Positions 5,486 through 12,327 of a stretch of DNA of 14,346 nt are shown here, piece after piece; the stretch's first letter is position 1, and each line of letters begins with the position of its first letter. The notes under the pieces are model-generated. The model ran no database searches and was not told where the DNA came from. It saw only the letters and a program-made list of their open reading frames with translations. The stretch covers positions 1 to 14,346 of the forward strand of contig DASWKG010000045.1 of assembly GCA_036396755.1 (NCBI GenBank), given 5' to 3'. Source of the DNA: DASWKG01 sp036396755 (lineage in GTDB: Bacteria; Actinomycetota; UBA4738; CALAEC01). A program made the translations under genes and the position numbers.

Positions 5486-7063
5486 ATGGCGAACCACCGT
5501 ATCCTGCTGCGTGCCCGCGCGGGGGCCGCGGCCGTCGCCGTCCTGCTGGCGTTCCTGCCGGCCGCGACGGCGGCACCGACGACCGGGACCCCCGCTCCCG
5601 TCGGCGTGGGGTCGGTCGAGGGCGCCGCGCACATCGACCCCAGCCTGTTCGGGAAGGTCGCCCTCGGGACGACCACCGCCGTGCTCGCGTGGGACGACGA
5701 CGAGGCCTCGCGCGCCGAGGTCGGGTCCTACCTCAGCGCGACCGGCATCGGCTTCACCCCGCTCGAGCACCTCGACATGGCCTTCGCCTGCGTGAGCTCC
5801 GATGCCGAGGTCCGGCAGCTCGCGGCGACCCCCGGCGCGATCTCGGTCTACGGCGACTCGACGATGACGCCGGCCCTCGACAAGAGCGTCCCCACCGCCT
5901 TCAACGGCGACCCGAACGACATCTGGGGGATCGAGGGCATCACCGGCGAGGGCGTCGGCATCGCCGTGCTCGACACCGGCATCGACGCCACCCACCCCGA
6001 TCTGCAGATGGGTTCCCGGACCCTCTTCAACACGGAGATCTTCGTCTCCTCGCACGACTACCAGGGCGGCACGGGCGACCCGTGCCCGCCGCTCGTCGTC
6101 CAGCAGGACGGCGAGGACACCGAGTCCACGAGCGGCCACGGCACGCACCTCGCCAGCGTCGCCGCCGGCGACGGCACCGCGTCCGCCGGGAAGTACAAGG
6201 GCATGGCCCCGGGAGCGGACCTGATCGGCGCCAACGTCGTCGAGACCGCCACGATCGACCGGCAGTACAGCGAGGGCGGCAGGATCTCGCTGCTCCGGGT
6301 GATCGCCGGGATCAACTGGGTGAAGGAGGTCGCGCTCGAGGAGGATCCGACCATCACCAAGGTGATGCTGCTGGGGTGGACCACGCCCGGCGTGCACGAC
6401 GTCGGCCACCCGCTGTCGCTCGCCTTTAAGGACCTCGGCGCCTTCAACGTCTCGATCGTCATGCCGACGGGGAACGAGGGCCCGGAGCAGAGCCACTGCG
6501 ACGTGGCTGCGACCTGCCACTTCAACCAGTACGCGGCCGGCCCGTACGCGATCGCGGTCGGCGCCACTCCGGCGTCCTCGAGGACCCGGCTGGCCGACTA
6601 CTCCAGCCGCGGCGACCCCGTGACCTACCCGACCTACGACTACCCCCTGGTGTACCAGCCGCTCGTGGTCGCGCCCGGCTCCGACGTGACCGCCGCCAAG
6701 CGCGTCGGTCTCGTGGGCCTGGCGACCCTGCCCAGCGATCACCCGCTCGGGGCCGGCGGATCGAAGGGCCGGAGCGCCGACAACATGAGCTACCAGACGC
6801 TGAGCGGTACCAGCGTGGCCGCCGCGCACGTCGCGGGCACGATCGCGCTCATGCAGCAGGCGGCGTACGACGCCAAGGGCTGCTTCCTCACGACTCAGCA
6901 GGTTCGCGACATCCTCCAGCAGACCGCGAGCTCCATGCCCGGCTACGCCGAGTGGGAGGTGGGCGCGGGCGCCATCGACGCCACGTCCGCCGTGTGGGGC
7001 GCGAGGTTCGCGCCGAAGGTGCAGACGAGGAACTGGTGGGACTGCCCGCCTCCGCCCGCGTAG
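5486..7063 (+). CDS. Secreted subtilisin-family (S8) serine endoprotease, first of a tandem pair
   Basis: A 525-aa exported endoprotease. Residues 1-30 are a Sec signal (RILLRAR, Ala/Val/Leu core, ATAA). An I9-like propeptide covers about 50-130 (AVLAWDDDEASRAEV ... ATPGAISVYGD). The S8 catalytic domain (about 145-510) shows Asp163 (AVLDTGIDATHPDL), His218 (SGHGTHLASVAAGDG), oxyanion-hole Asn330 (MPTGNEGP) and Ser443 (SGTSVAAAHVAG). The usual Pro after GTSxAx is Ala here. Six cysteines (102, 200, 338, 344, 466, 520) suggest disulfides, and the protein ends in a Pro-rich WDCPPPPA tail. I chose ATG 5486 because the signal peptide begins there; the frame stays open back to GTG 5414, but the extra 24 residues do not look like a signal. 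SD is weak (TTGAGA). Its last 28 nt overlap the second subtilase gene. It is probably autoprocessed and acts outside the cell. Confidence 0.92.
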   Translation: MANHRILLRARAGAAAVAVLLAFLPAATAAPTTGTPAPVGVGSVEGAAHIDPSLFGKVALGTTTAVLAWDDDEASRAEVGSYLSATGIGFTPLEHLDMAFACVSSDAEVRQLAATPGAISVYGDSTMTPALDKSVPTAFNGDPNDIWGIEGITGEGVGIAVLDTGIDATHPDLQMGSRTLFNTEIFVSSHDYQGGTGDPCPPLVVQQDGEDTESTSGHGTHLASVAAGDGTASAGKYKGMAPGADLIGANVVETATIDRQYSEGGRISLLRVIAGINWVKEVALEEDPTITKVMLLGWTTPGVHDVGHPLSLAFKDLGAFNVSIVMPTGNEGPEQSHCDVAATCHFNQYAAGPYAIAVGATPASSRTRLADYSSRGDPVTYPTYDYPLVYQPLVVAPGSDVTAAKRVGLVGLATLPSDHPLGAGGSKGRSADNMSYQTLSGTSVAAAHVAGTIALMQQAAYDAKGCFLTTQQVRDILQQTASSMPGYAEWEVGAGAIDATSAVWGARFAPKVQTRNWWDCPPPPA

Positions 7064-8613
7064 CCGCGCTCGCCACCTCACTGGCCCTGCTCCTTCCCGC
7101 CGCGGTCGCCGCGCCGGCCCCGGCCGGACGGCAGGGGCTCGCAACGACCCCTCCGGACGCGCGCGGCGTGACCGTCGACCCCAACCTGCTCGCGCAGGTC
7201 GCCGCCGCCCCGGCCCCGGCGATCCTGTCGTGGGACGCCGACGAGGCCTCGCGCGCCGAGGTCGTGTCGTTCCTCGAGGGCACCGGCATCGGCTACGACG
7301 CCTTCGAGCACATCCCCGGCGCGGTCGCCTGCGTGGGGAGCGCCGAGCAGGTGCTCCGGCTCTCGCGGGCGCCCGGCGCCATCTCGGTGTGGGGCGAGGA
7401 GCACATGGCCCCCGCGCTCGACACGAGCGTCCCCGCCGCCTTCAACGGCGACCCGGCCGCGATCTGGTCCGGCGAGGGGATCACCGGCGACGGCGTCGGT
7501 ATCGCGGTGGTCGACACCGGCATCGACGCCACGCACCCCGACCTCCGCTACGGCACGAGGACCAAGGCCAACCTCCGCGTGATCTACTCGATCCACGGGA
7601 CGCTCGGCACGAGGAACCCGTTCTGCACGGTCCCGCACCAGTACCAGGAGGGGCTCGAGGACAGCGAGACCACGAGCGGCCACGGCACGCACCTGGCGAG
7701 CGTCGCGGCCGGCGACGGGAGCGCGTCGGGCGGGAAGTACCGGGGCGTGGCGCCCGGGGCCGACCTGATGGGCCTGAACGTGGTCGAGACCGTGACGCCC
7801 GACCGCCACTACAACGAGACGAACGGCGTGTCGCTCCTTCGGGTGGCGGCCGCCGTGGACTGGATCGTCGCGAACCTCGAGGGCGGCGCGGCGATCCCGA
7901 AGGTCGCGCTGATGGGCTGGGACAGCCCCGGCCTCCACGAGTCCGACCACCCGCTCACCCTGTTCCTCGACCTGCTGGAGGCCTACGAGGTGGCCGTCGT
8001 GATGCCGACCGGCAACCGGGGGCCGGGCGTGAGCAGCTGCGACCGGGCCGACACCTGCAACTTCAACTCGCTGGCCGCCGGCGGCCCCATCTCGGTGGGA
8101 GCCACGTTCGGCTCCTCTCGCACCGCCCTCGCCGACTTCTCCAGCCGGGGCGACCCGGCTCCCCGTCAGACGGGCCCCTCCTACGACCCCCGCTGGACGG
8201 AGTACGAGCCCACGCTCGTCGCTCCCGGCACGAACGTCACCGCCGCGCGGCGTCTCGGCCTCGTGAGCGTGGGCGATCTGCCGAGCGACCACCCGCTGGG
8301 GGCGAGCGGCTCGAAGTCGCGGAGCGCCCTCGATCTCACCTACCACTCGCTCACCGGCACCAGCGCCGCCGCCGCGCACGTCGCGGGGGCGATCGCCCTC
8401 ATGCAGGAGGCCGCGCTCGACGCGAAGGGCTGCTTCCTCTCCTACGCCCAGGTGAGGGAGATCCTGCAGCAGACGGCCACGCCGATGCCCGGCTACGCGG
8501 AGTGGGAGGTGGGCGCCGGCATGATCGACGTCACCGCCGCCGTCTGGGGCGCGCGCTTCGCGCCCAAGGTGGGCCACCGGCTCAACCCCTGGGAGTGCCC
8601 GCCCGCCGCCTGA
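7036..8613 (+). CDS. Secreted subtilisin-family (S8) serine endoprotease, second of a tandem pair
   Basis: A 525-aa paralogue of the preceding protease with exactly the same length. The signal peptide is 1-26 (ARVAALATSLALLLPAAVAA), the propeptide about 45-120 (AILSWDADEASRAEV ... APGAISVWGE), and the catalytic domain carries Asp160 (AVVDTGIDATHPDL), His216 (SGHGTHLASVAAGDG), Asn327 (MPTGNRGP) and Ser443 (TGTSAAAAHVAG, again Ala instead of Pro). Six cysteines (99, 197, 335, 341, 466, 521) align with those of the first copy. The GTG start at 7036 follows GAGGAACT, a good SD lying inside the first gene's last codons, and the two frames overlap by 28 nt. An upstream ATG at 6952 in this frame would add an Arg-rich shadow of the first gene and bury the signal peptide. 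The two are very probably co-translated; differences near 175-205 and 375-390 suggest differing specificity. Confidence 0.92.
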   Translation: MGLPASARVAALATSLALLLPAAVAAPAPAGRQGLATTPPDARGVTVDPNLLAQVAAAPAPAILSWDADEASRAEVVSFLEGTGIGYDAFEHIPGAVACVGSAEQVLRLSRAPGAISVWGEEHMAPALDTSVPAAFNGDPAAIWSGEGITGDGVGIAVVDTGIDATHPDLRYGTRTKANLRVIYSIHGTLGTRNPFCTVPHQYQEGLEDSETTSGHGTHLASVAAGDGSASGGKYRGVAPGADLMGLNVVETVTPDRHYNETNGVSLLRVAAAVDWIVANLEGGAAIPKVALMGWDSPGLHESDHPLTLFLDLLEAYEVAVVMPTGNRGPGVSSCDRADTCNFNSLAAGGPISVGATFGSSRTALADFSSRGDPAPRQTGPSYDPRWTEYEPTLVAPGTNVTAARRLGLVSVGDLPSDHPLGASGSKSRSALDLTYHSLTGTSAAAAHVAGAIALMQEAALDAKGCFLSYAQVREILQQTATPMPGYAEWEVGAGMIDVTAAVWGARFAPKVGHRLNPWECPPAA

Positions 8614-8636
8614 GCCCATCGCGCCTGAGCCCGTCG
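8607..8636 (+). repeat. Two tandem 15-bp units at the subtilase stop codon
   Basis: CGCCTGAGCCC(A/G)TCG occurs twice in tandem with one mismatch. The first unit contains the stop codon of the second subtilase gene and the second lies just after it. It looks like a small slippage duplication; no function is evident. Confidence 0.6.
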
Positions 8637-8690
8637 CGCAGGTTCCCGGCGCAGGACGTTCCTCCTTGCCGGTGACCACCACACCCATCC

Positions 8691-8723
8691 TGCATGTGCT
8701 TCATGCACACTGGGTGCTACCAT
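8691..8723 (+). promoter_or_regulatory. Promoter and operator candidate of the vapBC-type operon
   Basis: An extended -10, TGC-TACCAT (8715-8723), lies 7 nt before the ATG at 8731, close to leaderless spacing; the GGGAG between them sits too close to the ATG to be an ideal SD. Just upstream, TGCATG-N5-CATGCA (8691-8707) is a 6-5-6 inverted repeat, overlapped by TGTGC-N5-GCACA (8695-8709). It covers the -35 region, where a ribbon-helix-helix antitoxin would repress its own operon. Confidence 0.55.
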
Positions 8724-8730
8724 CGGGAGC

Positions 8731-8961
8731 ATGGCCAAGAACGTTCAGATCCGAGCCGTGCCCGACCACATCCATCGGACCCTGCGCGCCCGGGCCGCGG
8801 CCGCCGGGGTCTCGCTCTCGGACTACCTGCTCGCCGAGATCGTTCGGGTCGCCGAGCGTCCTCCGGTCGCCGACGTGCTCGCCCGGGCGGGGTCGAGGCA
8901 CGGGGGGGCCGCCACGGAGGCCATCGTCGGGGCCGTGCGCTCGGGGCGGGATCGCGAGTAG
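8731..8961 (+). CDS. vapB: VapB/FitA-type ribbon-helix-helix antitoxin
   Basis: A 76-aa antitoxin. The N-terminal 40 residues match the ribbon-helix-helix pattern of FitA-like antitoxins: beta strand KNVQIRAVPD (3-12), helix 1 HIHRTLRARAAAAG (13-26) and helix 2 SLSDYLLAEIVRVAE (28-42). The C-terminal half (43-76, VADVLARAG...IVGAVRSGRDRE) would be the flexible segment that blocks the toxin, with Arg near the end as in many VapB proteins. It should neutralise the VapC encoded next and, as a complex, bind the inverted repeat just upstream. The TAG stop directly abuts the toxin's GTG start, so translation is coupled. It lies 117 nt downstream of the subtilase pair on the same strand but has its own promoter candidate. 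Confidence 0.9.
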   Translation: MAKNVQIRAVPDHIHRTLRARAAAAGVSLSDYLLAEIVRVAERPPVADVLARAGSRHGGAATEAIVGAVRSGRDRE

Positions 8962-9384
8962 GTGCTCGTCGTCGACACGTCGGCGGTGATCGCCGCGCTC
9001 GGGGGGTCGCCGCCCCCTCCGGGCTTGCGGGAGCGTCTCGGTGACGACGGCGACCTCCACGCGCCGCACCTGATCGACGTCGAGGTTCTCCACGCCCTCC
9101 GACGGCTGGTGGCGCGCGGGGAGCTGGCGGAGGATCGCGCCCTGGACGTTCGCGCCGACTTCGAGGCCCTCAGCCTGGTGCGCTACCCGCACCACCCGCT
9201 CGCCGACCGGATCTGGGAGCTCCGGGACAACCTCACTGCCTACGACGCCGCGTTCGTGACGCTCGCCGAGGCGCTGGGGTCGCCGCTCGTCACGTGCGAC
9301 GCGGGGCTCGGCCGCGTGCCCGGCGTCGCGATCTCGGTCGAGGTGTTCTCTAGACGGTCACGTCGATCGCGACCGAGCGGGTGA
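8962..9384 (+). CDS. vapC: VapC-type PIN-domain ribonuclease toxin
   Basis: A 140-aa PIN-domain endoribonuclease, the toxin of a type II toxin-antitoxin pair; family members cut tRNA or rRNA when freed from VapB. The four conserved acidic Mg-binding positions are visible: Asp5 (LVVDTSAVIAAL), Glu41 (LIDVEVLHALR), Asp95 (AYDAAFVTLAE) and Asp113 (VTCDAGLG), so the enzyme looks intact. The GTG start abuts the antitoxin stop. PIN proteins normally end near the VEVF strand (126-129); here 11 further residues, SRRSRRSRPSG, follow and are encoded in DNA that is also the 3' end of the convergent M28 peptidase gene (35-nt overlap). That tail looks like readthrough beyond the ancestral end. The target RNA cannot be predicted. 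Confidence 0.92.
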   Translation: MLVVDTSAVIAALGGSPPPPGLRERLGDDGDLHAPHLIDVEVLHALRRLVARGELAEDRALDVRADFEALSLVRYPHHPLADRIWELRDNLTAYDAAFVTLAEALGSPLVTCDAGLGRVPGVAISVEVFSRRSRRSRPSG

Positions 9385-10654
9385 CGTCCGTCCACAGGTT
9401 GTCGGCCACCGTCAGCGTCACGGTGTAGGTGCCGGGCTCCGCGTACGTGTGGTCCGCCGTCGCGCCCGTCCCGAGCGTGCCGTCGCCGAAGTCCCACGCG
9501 TACACGCTCAGCGCGCCGTCCTCGTCGGAGGACCCGCTCGCGTCGAGCGACGCGGTCAGCCCGTTCGTCGACGCGGCCGCCTGCGGCACCGGCAGGTGGT
9601 TGTCGATCGCGAGCGCGGTGTAGTACGCGCTCTTCATCGTGTTCTCGATGCCGGCCTCGTAGAAGGTCTCGCCGCCCGCGACCTCGATGATCTTCTCGAT
9701 CGTGTCGTCGGGCAGGTGGTAGGCGGGATAGCTACCCGCGGTGCGCATCCCGGCCCAGCGGAGCGTCGGGTAGCCCTGGGCGTTGAACGACGACTCGTCG
9801 GAGTTCCGGCTGTTCACGCCCATCAAGCGGACCATCCTCGGTCCCTCGGGGAAGCCGAGGAAGTCGAAGTTCACGTGGCGGAGGAGGCTCGGGAACGGGG
9901 CGTTGCCCGGGTTCGAGAGCGGGCCGTGCCACATGCACAGGCAGGTGTTCGGCGCCCAGGTCGCGGGCGTGTTGTGGGGCCAGGCGATCCCGACCATGTC
10001 GAAGCCGAAGACCGCAGTGATGGCCTGCCCGTTGTTCTTGAGGTACTCGGCGTACAGATCGGATGCCAGGACCCCCTCCTCCTCGCCGTTGAACCAGATG
10101 AACGCGAGCGAGCGGTTGGTCGGGACGTTCGCAAACTCCTTGGCTAGGTAGTTGATGAGGTTGGTGCCCGCGCCGTTGTCGTAGGCGCCGTAGATCGTCT
10201 GCGGAACGGTGTCGTAGTGCCCGATGAACGAGATCCATTCGTTGGGCCGGGTCGTGCCCTGCTTGATCGCCACGACGGCCTTGAGCCCGCCGCCGACGCA
10301 GTTCACGAAGGGGCCGCAGACTTCTTCTGCCCCGGGTTCAACGGGAACGTTCCCGTCAGGATCTCCATAGAGCGAATACACGGCGGTTTGGTACCCGAGG
10401 GCGCGCACCTGGTCGTAGATGAACTGGCCCGCGGCGACCTCGGTGGCCCCACCGGTCAACCGGTACGGGTAGGCGTTGACGAACGACTTCAGGCCCTCGA
10501 AGATCTGGTCGCCGCTGTAGTCGATCTCCGGGAGCGCCCCGAGGTCGAAGTAGGGCGAGGACTGGTGCCCGGCCCGGGCCGGCCCGTCGGCGAGCGTCAG
10601 CGAGAGCGACAGCGCCGCCATGATGGCGACCGTGACGGCCAGTCGTGTCCGCAT
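9350..10654 (-). CDS. Secreted M28-family zinc aminopeptidase with C-terminal PKD domain
   Basis: A 434-aa exported metallopeptidase. Residues 1-28 form a Sec signal (RTRLAVTVAIM..., ARA). The M28 catalytic domain (about 45-352) carries the full di-zinc set: His146 and Asp148 (GHYDTV), bridging Asp159 (GAYDNGAG), general base Glu191 and ligand Glu192 (NGEEEGVLAS), Asp219 (FDMVG) and His313 (YHLPDD). A short linker leads to a PKD domain (about 357-434) with YAWDFGDG and YAEPGTYTVTLTV, usually a surface or substrate-binding module. It should trim N-terminal residues from peptides outside the cell, a logical partner for the two nearby subtilases. The ATG at 10654 has an ideal SD (AAGGAGG, 5-nt spacer). 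The frame extends upstream, but that part is an Arg-rich shadow of the preceding gene. It lies 13 nt after the LVIVD gene (same operon) and is convergent with vapC. Confidence 0.93.
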   Translation of the reverse strand: MRTRLAVTVAIMAALSLSLTLADGPARAGHQSSPYFDLGALPEIDYSGDQIFEGLKSFVNAYPYRLTGGATEVAAGQFIYDQVRALGYQTAVYSLYGDPDGNVPVEPGAEEVCGPFVNCVGGGLKAVVAIKQGTTRPNEWISFIGHYDTVPQTIYGAYDNGAGTNLINYLAKEFANVPTNRSLAFIWFNGEEEGVLASDLYAEYLKNNGQAITAVFGFDMVGIAWPHNTPATWAPNTCLCMWHGPLSNPGNAPFPSLLRHVNFDFLGFPEGPRMVRLMGVNSRNSDESSFNAQGYPTLRWAGMRTAGSYPAYHLPDDTIEKIIEVAGGETFYEAGIENTMKSAYYTALAIDNHLPVPQAAASTNGLTASLDASGSSDEDGALSVYAWDFGDGTLGTGATADHTYAEPGTYTVTLTVADNLWTDVTRSVAIDVTV

Positions 10655-10667
10655 CCGTTCCTCCTTG

Positions 10668-12317
10668 TCAGCTGGCGGTGATCCGCACGCGTACCAGGCC
10701 GCCCTCGGCGTACGAGGTGACCAGCGCGTACTCGGCCTCCGGCGGGACCTCCGCCGTCTCGTTCGTTCCCGCGTCCTCGTCCTCGGCGACGAGCCCGCAC
10801 TGCGCATCGAAGAAGTAGAAGTCCAGGTCGTAGGCGCTGCGTGAGGTGCCGAGCGCGCTCATCGAGCGGGCGCCGCCGGGGACCTCCAGCGCCCAGCCGT
10901 CGACGCCCTGGTTGTCGAGGTCGGTGGTGCACTCGGCGACGAACTCGTTCCGCGTGACCCCCGTGTCGGCGGCGTAGCTGCCGCGGTGGCCGGCGTGGAT
11001 CGTCGCCTGCGCCACGAAGTCGGCGCCCAGCTCGGCCACGTAGAACACGTCGAACCCGCGCGAGATGTCGTTGACGAAGACGTACCCCGGGTGGCGCTCC
11101 TGCCACATCTTCGCCGACCAGGCGTCGGCCCCGGGCATCCGCGCCGACGCGACGACGCGCGGCCCGGCACCGGCCTGCGTCCCGAGGCCCGCCGCGTTCG
11201 CGCCGGCGATGCTCGAGTAGTCGACGACCGCGAAGCCGTCGCTGTACCAGGCGATCGCCATCGTGTAGCCGTCGGGGTTGATCCTGAAGACGTGCGCGGT
11301 GGAGACGCCGTTCAGGCCCGTCTCGTCGTTCGCGATCGCGCCGATCTCGACCGGGTGCGCCTCGTCGCGGATGTCCCAGACCCACACGGGCCCGCCGGGC
11401 GACGGGGTGTCGAACCCGCCGCCGAGCAGCTCCTCGGCGACCAGCAGGTAGTTGCCGTCGGGCGTGGGGTCGGACTGGTGCGATAGGTAGCCGTGGTGCG
11501 GCACCGACGAGATGACCACCGGCGCGCGCGGGTCCTCGGTGTTCACGATGTGCGTGAGCGTGCGCGCGGCCAGGTACGCGCGGGACCCGTCGGCGCTGAA
11601 CGTGATGTCGTGCGGCGACTCGACCGGCAGGTAGACCCAGTCCTGCACCTTCACCGGCGCCGCCGGGTTCGTGAAGTCCCAGATGTGGACGCGGCCGTCG
11701 CCGGTCTGGTCCGAGTTCGACACGTAGGCGAGCGGCTGCGTGGGGTGCACCGTCACGTTGTGCGCGCCGCGCGACTCGCGGAACGTGCCCAGCAGCACCG
11801 GGTTCCGCGGATCGGAGACGTCGGAGATGCCGACGGTCGAGAGCGACACGGTGCCGTCGGGGTAGGTGCAGCGGCCGCTCGTGTTGTCGGCCGCCTGCAG
11901 GACGAGCGAGCCCCAGAGCTGGATGTCGTTCTGGGTCATGGAGCAGGGGAGCTCGGCGACCTTCACCGGCGCGCGCGGGTCGGTGACGTCGATCACCCAG
12001 GCGTTGGCGCCCAGGCGCCCCGCGAACGCGAAGTCGCGAAGCTGCGTCTCGTAGATCACGCCGCCGTCCTCGTCGACCAGGCAGCCGCCCGAGGCGTCGG
12101 TACGGCAGACCGGGTCCCCGGTCGCGCCGTTCGAGAGCTTCACGACCTGCTCGGTCCCGAGCTCGACGTCGGAGCCGCCCGAGTAGGGCAGGTTCGCCAC
12201 GTGCTCGACCACTCCGACCATCTGGGCCTCGCCGCTGGGCGCGACCGCAGCCGGGGCGGGCGTGCTCGTGAACGCGGCCGAGAGCGCGACCGCGAGCGCG
12301 GCGATGCGGGCCCTCAT
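10668..12317 (-). CDS. Secreted LVIVD-repeat beta-propeller protein, second of a tandem pair
   Basis: A 549-aa exported protein. The signal peptide is 1-24 (RARIAALAVALSAAF, APAA). The centre is built of LVIVD-type repeats, each a strand plus a D-P-x-x-P turn: about 106-123 (WVIDVTDPRAPVKVAEL), 162-179, 209-227 (VHIWDFTNPAAPVKVQDW), 255-272 and 311-328. These predict a beta-propeller. His-bearing blocks GAHNVTVHPTQP (184-195), PHDITF (235-240), SHQSDPTPDG (279-288), HVFRINPDG (342-350) and ERHPGY (407-412) recur in the paralogue. A C-terminal beta domain (about 468-549) resembles PPC-like jelly rolls. Six cysteines (71, 79, 125, 150, 463, 507) correspond to those of the paralogue. SD is AAGGGGGG; the gene starts 10 nt after the first copy. 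No catalytic function is known to me; binding or scaffolding outside the cell is likely. Confidence 0.85.
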   Translation of the reverse strand: MRARIAALAVALSAAFTSTPAPAAVAPSGEAQMVGVVEHVANLPYSGGSDVELGTEQVVKLSNGATGDPVCRTDASGGCLVDEDGGVIYETQLRDFAFAGRLGANAWVIDVTDPRAPVKVAELPCSMTQNDIQLWGSLVLQAADNTSGRCTYPDGTVSLSTVGISDVSDPRNPVLLGTFRESRGAHNVTVHPTQPLAYVSNSDQTGDGRVHIWDFTNPAAPVKVQDWVYLPVESPHDITFSADGSRAYLAARTLTHIVNTEDPRAPVVISSVPHHGYLSHQSDPTPDGNYLLVAEELLGGGFDTPSPGGPVWVWDIRDEAHPVEIGAIANDETGLNGVSTAHVFRINPDGYTMAIAWYSDGFAVVDYSSIAGANAAGLGTQAGAGPRVVASARMPGADAWSAKMWQERHPGYVFVNDISRGFDVFYVAELGADFVAQATIHAGHRGSYAADTGVTRNEFVAECTTDLDNQGVDGWALEVPGGARSMSALGTSRSAYDLDFYFFDAQCGLVAEDEDAGTNETAEVPPEAEYALVTSYAEGGLVRVRITAS

Positions 12318-12327
12318 CGATCCCCCC

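Noticed and set aside
5366..7144. 592-codon minus-strand open frame over the first subtilase
   Set aside because: It is a shadow of the subtilase: no domains, and it is rich in Arg, Gly and Val. The plus strand has signal peptide, propeptide and catalytic triad.
8646..8672. Hairpin after the second subtilase (CCGGC ... GCCGG with inner GGA/TCC)
   Set aside because: The stem is interrupted and followed by no T-run, too weak to call a terminator.
10655..10807. N-terminal extension of the M28 peptidase frame
   Set aside because: The 51 extra residues are Arg-rich shadow of the LVIVD gene. ATG 10654 has an ideal SD and begins a signal peptide.
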